Of a DNA stretch of 38,426 bases, positions 33,576-38,426 are shown piece by piece. This DNA comes from Verrucomicrobiales bacterium. Its GTDB lineage: Bacteria; Verrucomicrobiota; Verrucomicrobiia; Limisphaerales; F1-80-MAGS106. Below the pieces are notes generated by a model. The model made no database searches. It was not told the origin of the DNA and worked only from the letters and a program-made list of their open reading frames with translations. The first letter of the stretch is position 1; every line of letters begins with the position of its first letter. The stretch covers positions 1 to 38,426 of the forward strand of contig SYMW01000251.1 in assembly GCA_005805305.1 (NCBI GenBank), in the 5' to 3' direction. A program made the translations under genes and the position numbers.

Positions 33576-35084
33576 ATGAAACGTCGCAGTTTTCTCAAAA
33601 CGGCCGCCTCCGCCGGAGCGATGGGCGCCATGGGTGGCTTTGGTTTTTTATCCCGATTGCCGTCCGTCTCGGCCGGCGAGGCGGTGTTGGATCCGCGCCG
33701 GGTGCGGTTGGATGCCGGCATCGAACCGCTCGTCCGATTTCTTGAGGAAACTCCGCGCGAGCGGCTCATTGAGGAGACCGCGGCGCGGGTCAAGCGAGGC
33801 TTGAGCTATCGGGATTTATTGGCGGCGTTGTTGCTGGCGGGGGTTCGCAACATTCAACCACGGCCCGTCGGTTTCAAATTTCACGCCGTGCTCGTCGTGA
33901 ACTCGGCGCACCTGGCAAGTTTGTCATCTCCCGACAAGGATCGGGGGCTGCCGATTTTCTGGGCGTTGGACCAATTCAAATCTTCGCAAGCCGCCGATGT
34001 CCGGGAAGGGGACTGGACGCTGGGACCTGTGGATGAGCCGGCAGTGCCTCCGGGCCACAAGGCTCGGCAGGCCTTGATTCAAGCGTTGGATGCCTGGGAC
34101 GAAGCGGCGGCCGACGCCGCCATCGTCGGCATGGTTCGAACCACCGGAGCTCACGAGATCTTCGAGGTGCTGGCCCGCTACGGGGTCAGGGATTTTCGCG
34201 AAATCGGGCACAAGGAGATCTATGTGGCGAACAGCTTTCGCACGTTGGAAGTCATCGGATGGCACCATGCGGAACCAGTTCTTCGATCGGTTGTGTATGC
34301 GATTTTGGATCGTGACGGCGAAAAGGCCAACCCTTCGAAAGCGGATTTGCCGCCCGATCGTCCGTTTCGGCGCAATAAGGAGCTCGAAAAATCCATTCGA
34401 TCCGGATGGCTCGATGGCAAGCGAGATTCCGACGCCGCGGCCGAGCTCCTCAGGGCGATCCGGGATGGATCAGCCGTGGACACGAGCGAGACGACCGTGG
34501 GGCTGTTGAATCGAGGGGTGTCGCCCCGGTCGATTTTTGACGCGCTTTTCACCGGAGCCGGAGAATTGCTGATGCGCGCGCCGGGGATCCTTTCCCTCCA
34601 CGCCGCCACATTTACGAATGCGGCGCACTATGCATGGCAGCACACTCGCGATGATGAGACCCGAAGGCTCCTGCTTCTCCAAAATGCGGCGTTCTTGCCC
34701 CTCTTCCGGGGCAAGAGCCAGGATAAAGGGCTCCACATCGATCGGATGGCGCCCTTGGAAATGAAGGCTGGCGAGGGCATCACGTTGGAGGATGTCTTCG
34801 ATACCATCAGCCGCGACCGTTTATTGGCGGCTCGCAAAGTGCTGGCCTACTTGCAGGCGCATGGAGATCCCAAGCCGCTCATCGATGCCGGACGGCGCCA
34901 GACTTTCCTGAAAGGCCGCGATTCGCACGACTACAAATTCACCTCAGCCGTCTGGGAAGATTGCCAAGTCATGGCGCCCGCCGCGCGTGACCGATACCTG
35001 GCTGCGAGCGTTTTTAACTTGAAAGGATCAGGCGACAGCGACAACGGGCTGGTCGAGAGAATTCGAGCGGCCTTGGGCGCTTGA
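33576..35084 (+). CDS. Tat-exported protein of unknown function
   Basis: 502 residues. The N-terminus MKRRSFLKTAASAGAMGAMG is a twin-arginine signal (RRSFLK), so it is exported folded, probably with a cofactor. The rest is predicted mostly helical, with clusters of histidine and aromatic residues: FKFHAVLVVNSAHLASL, GHKEIYVANSFRTLEVIGWH (His-His follows), LSLHAATFTNAAHYAWQH, and SHDYKFTSAVWEDCQVM near the end. The repeated helix with spaced His looks like a haem or di-iron scaffold, but no standard motif is present. I do not recognise the family. It lies 24 bases after the large ceramidase/cytochrome gene, which suggests co-expression and perhaps a shared redox partner. The stop is 8 bases before the second copy of the long repeat. 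Confidence 0.8.
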   Translation: MKRRSFLKTAASAGAMGAMGGFGFLSRLPSVSAGEAVLDPRRVRLDAGIEPLVRFLEETPRERLIEETAARVKRGLSYRDLLAALLLAGVRNIQPRPVGFKFHAVLVVNSAHLASLSSPDKDRGLPIFWALDQFKSSQAADVREGDWTLGPVDEPAVPPGHKARQALIQALDAWDEAAADAAIVGMVRTTGAHEIFEVLARYGVRDFREIGHKEIYVANSFRTLEVIGWHHAEPVLRSVVYAILDRDGEKANPSKADLPPDRPFRRNKELEKSIRSGWLDGKRDSDAAAELLRAIRDGSAVDTSETTVGLLNRGVSPRSIFDALFTGAGELLMRAPGILSLHAATFTNAAHYAWQHTRDDETRRLLLLQNAAFLPLFRGKSQDKGLHIDRMAPLEMKAGEGITLEDVFDTISRDRLLAARKVLAYLQAHGDPKPLIDAGRRQTFLKGRDSHDYKFTSAVWEDCQVMAPAARDRYLAASVFNLKGSGDSDNGLVERIRAALGA

Positions 35085-35092
35085 ATCTTAAA

Positions 35093-35259
35093 CCTTAAAA
35101 CGGCAGTTGCCCAAGGCGAATCTTCGCAGGATCCTGGCGATAAAGTTTTTTCCGAATCACTCACCAAGATCCACGAGGGATATGCCTGCCTCTTCGTCAA
35201 GCCTATCTCATCCAGGCTTCTGCAAATCTCCACGATGTTCAACCGCCGTTTTTTTGAGG
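35093..35259. repeat. Dispersed ~165-bp repeat, copy B, with inverted termini
   Basis: Second copy of the element at 9205-9366, in the same orientation. It starts CCTTAAAACGGCAGTTG, 8 bases after a stop codon, and ends CAACCGCCGTTTTTTTGAGG, an imperfect inverted repeat of the start. The minus-strand frame runs from GTG at 35233 to TAA at 35095 but has one extra A in the A-run near 35148. Removing it would give 45 codons with CRSLDEIGLTKRQAYPSW, SDSEKLYRQD and GQLPF. It fills most of the convergent gap between the Tat-exported protein gene and the kinase gene. Confidence 0.85.
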
Positions 35260-35289
35260 TTAAATGGCCATTGCCCAGAGGATGGCGCG

Positions 35290-38034
35290 TCAACGCGCTT
35301 TGATCTCTTTCCATTCCGCCAGGAACAGCTCGCTGTGGCGCGGCATGGAGAAGTCGAACGTGGCCCAGCGCCCGTCGGGGGACCACCACGGGTAATCGAT
35401 CGTCGCGGCCGAGTGGGATTTCTGATAGACCGCTTGCCCCTCATTCGAAGTTGTCGAGATCACCCAAATCCGCGCGTGCGGCCAATCCAGATCCATAAAG
35501 TGTTTGCGATCAGGCGAGAATGAACCGTGGCCTCCGATGCCTGGAACAGGGTTCAGGGTGTTCACCTTTTCGAGGCGTCCGTCGGCGACAAAAATCCGAT
35601 AGTAGTTACGTTCACCCTCGACTTTCACGATGTTGAACAACGAATCCTTGTCGTACCATTGAATGAAATGACCATAGCTGGCATCTCTGAGGAGGCGTCG
35701 TTGTTGGGTCCCGTCGGCATTCATCACGTACAATTCCGCTTTCCCGTCTCGTTCGGAGGCGAAAACGATCTGCTTGCCGTCGGGAGAAAAAAACGGGTTG
35801 AAGTCAAGCCCGCGGCTGTGGGTCAACCTGACCGGCTGGCTGTTCGCGTTCGTGCTGACGACATAAACCTCCGCGTTCCCGTGCCGGGAGGAGAAAAAAG
35901 CGATGTGTTGGAGATCAGGAGACCATGTGGCTTGAAAATCGCCCCCCGGGCCGGAAGTGACCTTGGTCAGGCTGCTGTCCTTTTCCCTCCAGATATAGAG
36001 GTTCATATCCCCTTCCCGATCCGAATTGAACGCGATCATCGGTTGCTCCGTGCTGGGCGCCCAAGAAGCCCGGCTGTCTTCTCGGTTGGAGTTGAACGGC
36101 ATCGGCTCAGCCGGCGGCCCGTTGGTCTTGCCGGTGGCCGGATCGATTGAAACACGATAAATGTCAGCATTTTGACTTGAAATACTGAATAGCATCCGGC
36201 TGCCGTCAGGTGAAAATGCGGGTTCGAGATCCTCCCCGCCGCCCACTGTGACGGGCTCAGGGCCACCCAGTGCAGTGTTGTTCTTTTTCACTGGTTGCCG
36301 CCAAATATTCATCCCGGAACCGCCGTAATTGGAGAAATAGATGTAGCTCCCCGAGGGATGCCATGCGGGATATAGATTGTAGCCGTTGGTCCGCACCAAA
36401 GTCATTTGCCGGCTGGTCGTGACGATGGCGATGTGGTGCACCTGTTCGCTGACGTTGTAGCGCCTGAAAACGACTTTGCTGCCATCAGCGAAAACCTTCG
36501 GTTCAGTGTGGGCCATGGCGTCGTTATTATCCTCGCTCAGCTGGACCACATGGCCGCCGTTGAGATCGCTTTTGTAGATTCGAAATTTGTGGATAAAAAA
36601 CAGGTCCATGCCCCCAGGCGCCACGGTGGGGTAGGCGGCCTCATCCACCACCACCGAAGTGTCGCCTGTCCCCAAGTTGTGGCGGACGATATTGGCTGAA
36701 AACAGAGTATAACTGCCCCCTTGGCTGTCGCCCAAGCCAATGCCCACCCCTTCCCTGGCGCTCCTGGCGTAGAACATGGTATTGGTGCCTGGTCCCCAGG
36801 CGGGGTGGATATGATCGTACTGCCCCTCGGTGAGTTGGCTCGCCACCGAACTGCCCACTTCGCGGATGAAAATCTGCTTGAAATTCTTAACCGTCGACAC
36901 AAAGGCAATGTTTTTCCCGTCTGGAGACCACGTGGGCATGGCTTCCAAACGGTCGGTTGTGGTGAGGCGAGTGATGCGGGGGATGCCAGCAGGAGCCCGT
37001 GGAGCCGTCACGGGGACTTTCAGCGCGTCGAAGGCGACGGCCTCTTCTTCCCGTTGCGGCTTCGCTGTCCAAATTCCAATGATGCCAGCCAGCAGAGCGG
37101 CGGCGGCTGCGAGTTTGATCAGGACGGGGGAAAGTCCGGTCTTCGGTTTGTCTTGATTCTGGTTGATGGAAGACAGTGTCCCAGAAAGAAACTGCCGTTC
37201 TAGTTCCTTGAGTTCGTTGCGGACTTCGAGGGCCGATTGAGGGCGGTCGTTGACGGGCTTTTTCAGGCACCGTCGAATCAATCGCGATATTTCCAGAGGG
37301 ATTTCGGACCGAACACCTGAGACAAAAGATGGCTCCTCCTTTAGTATCGCGGACATCACCGAGATGTGGGAGTCCCCCTTGAACGGACGTTCCCCGGACA
37401 GCATCTCGTGAAAGAGGATGCCTAGCGCAAAGATGTCCGCCCGATGATCCACGGGTTGACCTTCGACCTGCTCAGGCGACATGTAGGCCGGTGTCCCCAT
37501 AATCCTGCCCTGCGCGGTTGCGAGCACCGTTGGAGCTTCCGCATGGCTGGAACTTAATCCTTCCGCTGTCGCCTTGGCTAAACCAAAGTCGATCACTTTC
37601 ACGCGGCCGGCTAAGTCGACCATGACATTGGCCGGTTTCAAGTCGCGATGGGTGATGCCTCTTTCGTGCGCGGTCGCCACGGCATCGGCAAGGGGAATGG
37701 CGAGGTTGAAAAATTCCTTAATCCCGTAGCCGCCCTTGGGGATCGTGGCATTCAGGGGCTGCCCCTTCACCAACTCCATGGTGATGAAGTGGCGGCCAGC
37801 GTCCTCCTCGACGGAAAACAGCGTGACGATGTTGGGATGACTCAGGGCGGCGACGGCTCGGGCCTCCCTTTGAAATCGTTCGAATCGCTCGGAATTGCCT
37901 CCAATTTCCCCAGGCAGAAGTTTGAGCGCCACCTCGCGATGGAGTTTGAGATCCTCCGCCCGATAGACAGCTCCCATGCCGCCAGATCCAATCTGAGATA
38001 GGATGCGGTAATGGGTTAACGTTTCACCAATCAT
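35290..38034 (-). CDS. Ser/Thr protein kinase with TolB-like beta-propeller
   Basis: 914 residues from ATG 38034, chosen because the kinase fold starts at once; the frame is open further upstream to 38223. The Hanks-type kinase domain (about 8-270) has GSGGMGAVY, EVALKLLPGE (catalytic lysine), THRDLKPANVMVD, VIDFGLAKA and GTPAYMSPEQVEGQ. A single transmembrane helix follows (LIKLAAAAALLAGIIGIW, about 303-320), then a periplasmic C-terminal domain with about eight PD40/TolB-like blades (PTWSPDGKNIAFVS, PAWHPSGSYIYFSN, PFFSPDGKQIVFASERDG and others). This is the common PVC and acidobacterial layout in which an extracytoplasmic propeller senses a ligand or partner and a cytoplasmic kinase signals. 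No cognate phosphatase or FHA protein is in the window. Confidence 0.93.
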   Translation of the reverse strand: MIGETLTHYRILSQIGSGGMGAVYRAEDLKLHREVALKLLPGEIGGNSERFERFQREARAVAALSHPNIVTLFSVEEDAGRHFITMELVKGQPLNATIPKGGYGIKEFFNLAIPLADAVATAHERGITHRDLKPANVMVDLAGRVKVIDFGLAKATAEGLSSSHAEAPTVLATAQGRIMGTPAYMSPEQVEGQPVDHRADIFALGILFHEMLSGERPFKGDSHISVMSAILKEEPSFVSGVRSEIPLEISRLIRRCLKKPVNDRPQSALEVRNELKELERQFLSGTLSSINQNQDKPKTGLSPVLIKLAAAAALLAGIIGIWTAKPQREEEAVAFDALKVPVTAPRAPAGIPRITRLTTTDRLEAMPTWSPDGKNIAFVSTVKNFKQIFIREVGSSVASQLTEGQYDHIHPAWGPGTNTMFYARSAREGVGIGLGDSQGGSYTLFSANIVRHNLGTGDTSVVVDEAAYPTVAPGGMDLFFIHKFRIYKSDLNGGHVVQLSEDNNDAMAHTEPKVFADGSKVVFRRYNVSEQVHHIAIVTTSRQMTLVRTNGYNLYPAWHPSGSYIYFSNYGGSGMNIWRQPVKKNNTALGGPEPVTVGGGEDLEPAFSPDGSRMLFSISSQNADIYRVSIDPATGKTNGPPAEPMPFNSNREDSRASWAPSTEQPMIAFNSDREGDMNLYIWREKDSSLTKVTSGPGGDFQATWSPDLQHIAFFSSRHGNAEVYVVSTNANSQPVRLTHSRGLDFNPFFSPDGKQIVFASERDGKAELYVMNADGTQQRRLLRDASYGHFIQWYDKDSLFNIVKVEGERNYYRIFVADGRLEKVNTLNPVPGIGGHGSFSPDRKHFMDLDWPHARIWVISTTSNEGQAVYQKSHSAATIDYPWWSPDGRWATFDFSMPRHSELFLAEWKEIKAR

Positions 38035-38426
38035 ACCAATTTTGCCCCGAGCAGACAGAACGTTGAGGGATTCACGGTGCCTTATCAAATCAAATGCAAA
38101 CCACGATCCGAACGAACGAACCCCGCCCCAGCCGGATCTCCGGAGCAAGAAGCCAGCCCATTCCCACAGAGGCGCGATCTGGCGCGATGCTGCTGTTTGT
38201 GATCTTGGTGAACGACGGATCAACGTCTAGGTCCGCTGGACATCTGGCGGCGAGGGAATACTCCGAAACGGGCGTTACGGCCAAGGGTGGTGCATCCGCG
38301 AGTTGTCGGTGGAGCGCGACTGTGCTGAAAGCCAGTCGCAGCAGCATCTCAGGCTCGCTATCACGCCAAACCTGCTGCGGCTGGTGCTTCGCACACAACC
38401 GCGCTCCGGGCTGCCAGCCAAATTCA
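38035..38426. other. Right edge, no supported gene
   Basis: Upstream of the kinase start. A continuation of the kinase frame to 38223 and a short minus frame are open here, but neither has features. Presumably it holds the kinase promoter; no -10/-35 pair is convincing. Confidence 0.4.

Noticed and set aside
38090-38398. Minus-strand 102-codon frame at the right edge
   Set aside because: No motif, no ribosome binding site, and it overlaps the likely kinase promoter region.

Overview
The window looks like a GC-rich chromosome segment of a Verrucomicrobiota bacterium, probably near Pedosphaera/Limisphaerales. The evidence is a set of families typical of the PVC group. These are a DUF1501 protein paired with a DUF1549/DUF1553 protein, a PVC-type dehydrogenase/HEAT/cytochrome c giant protein, pseudopilins with an H-Xn-DG tail, and a Ser/Thr kinase with a TolB-like propeller. 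Shine-Dalgarno sites are often weak. I saw no rRNA, tRNA, CRISPR array, insertion sequence or phage module.

Layout. 0.5-1.5 kb (minus): a three-gene envelope/stress operon in the order of E. coli yqjD-yqjE-yqjK. 1.9-2.3 kb (plus): a decayed universal stress protein gene. 2.3-4.3 kb (plus): a radical SAM protein and a cation diffusion facilitator. 4.6-5.4 kb (minus): a DUF2786-like protein. 5.4-9.2 kb (minus): pseudopilin, uronate-isomerase-family protein, PfkB kinase and a divergent ribulose-phosphate 3-epimerase, tightly packed or overlapping. 9.2-9.4 kb: a dispersed repeat. 9.5-12.4 kb (minus): a second pseudopilin and a secreted vanadium-haloperoxidase-like protein. 12.5-21.4 kb (minus): a carbohydrate uptake and catabolism cluster. 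In transcription order it holds a periplasmic binding protein, a double ATPase, a permease, a secreted metallo-beta-lactamase-fold hydrolase, a RuBisCO-like protein, a Gfo/Idh/MocA dehydrogenase, a TIM-barrel sugar isomerase/epimerase and an alpha/beta hydrolase. A membrane PAP2 phosphatase lies upstream at 21.5-22.4 kb. 22.5-28.4 kb (minus): DUF1501, DUF1549/DUF1553, a deacetylase-like protein and ArgB. 28.8-35.1 kb (plus): a 1593-residue ceramidase/dehydrogenase/HEAT/cytochrome c protein followed by a Tat-exported protein of unknown function. A second copy of the 9.2-kb repeat lies at 35.1-35.3 kb, and a Ser/Thr kinase (minus) closes the window.

How the genes may work together. The 12.5-21.4 kb cluster reads as import of a sugar or polyol through an RbsABC-type transporter, followed by oxidation (Gfo/Idh/MocA), possible lactone opening (alpha/beta hydrolase), isomerisation (TIM barrel) and a step by the RuBisCO-like enzyme. 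The second module (epimerase, PfkB kinase, uronate isomerase homologue) could complete the route to central metabolism. This resembles the published D-apiose pathways, in which RuBisCO-like proteins and Peripla_BP_4 transporters occur together, but the gene set here is different and the substrate is unknown.

The two points I would follow first are this RuBisCO-like gene cluster and the ~165-bp repeat. The repeat has inverted termini, and both copies carry the same 45-codon reading frame, broken by a different single-base indel in each.
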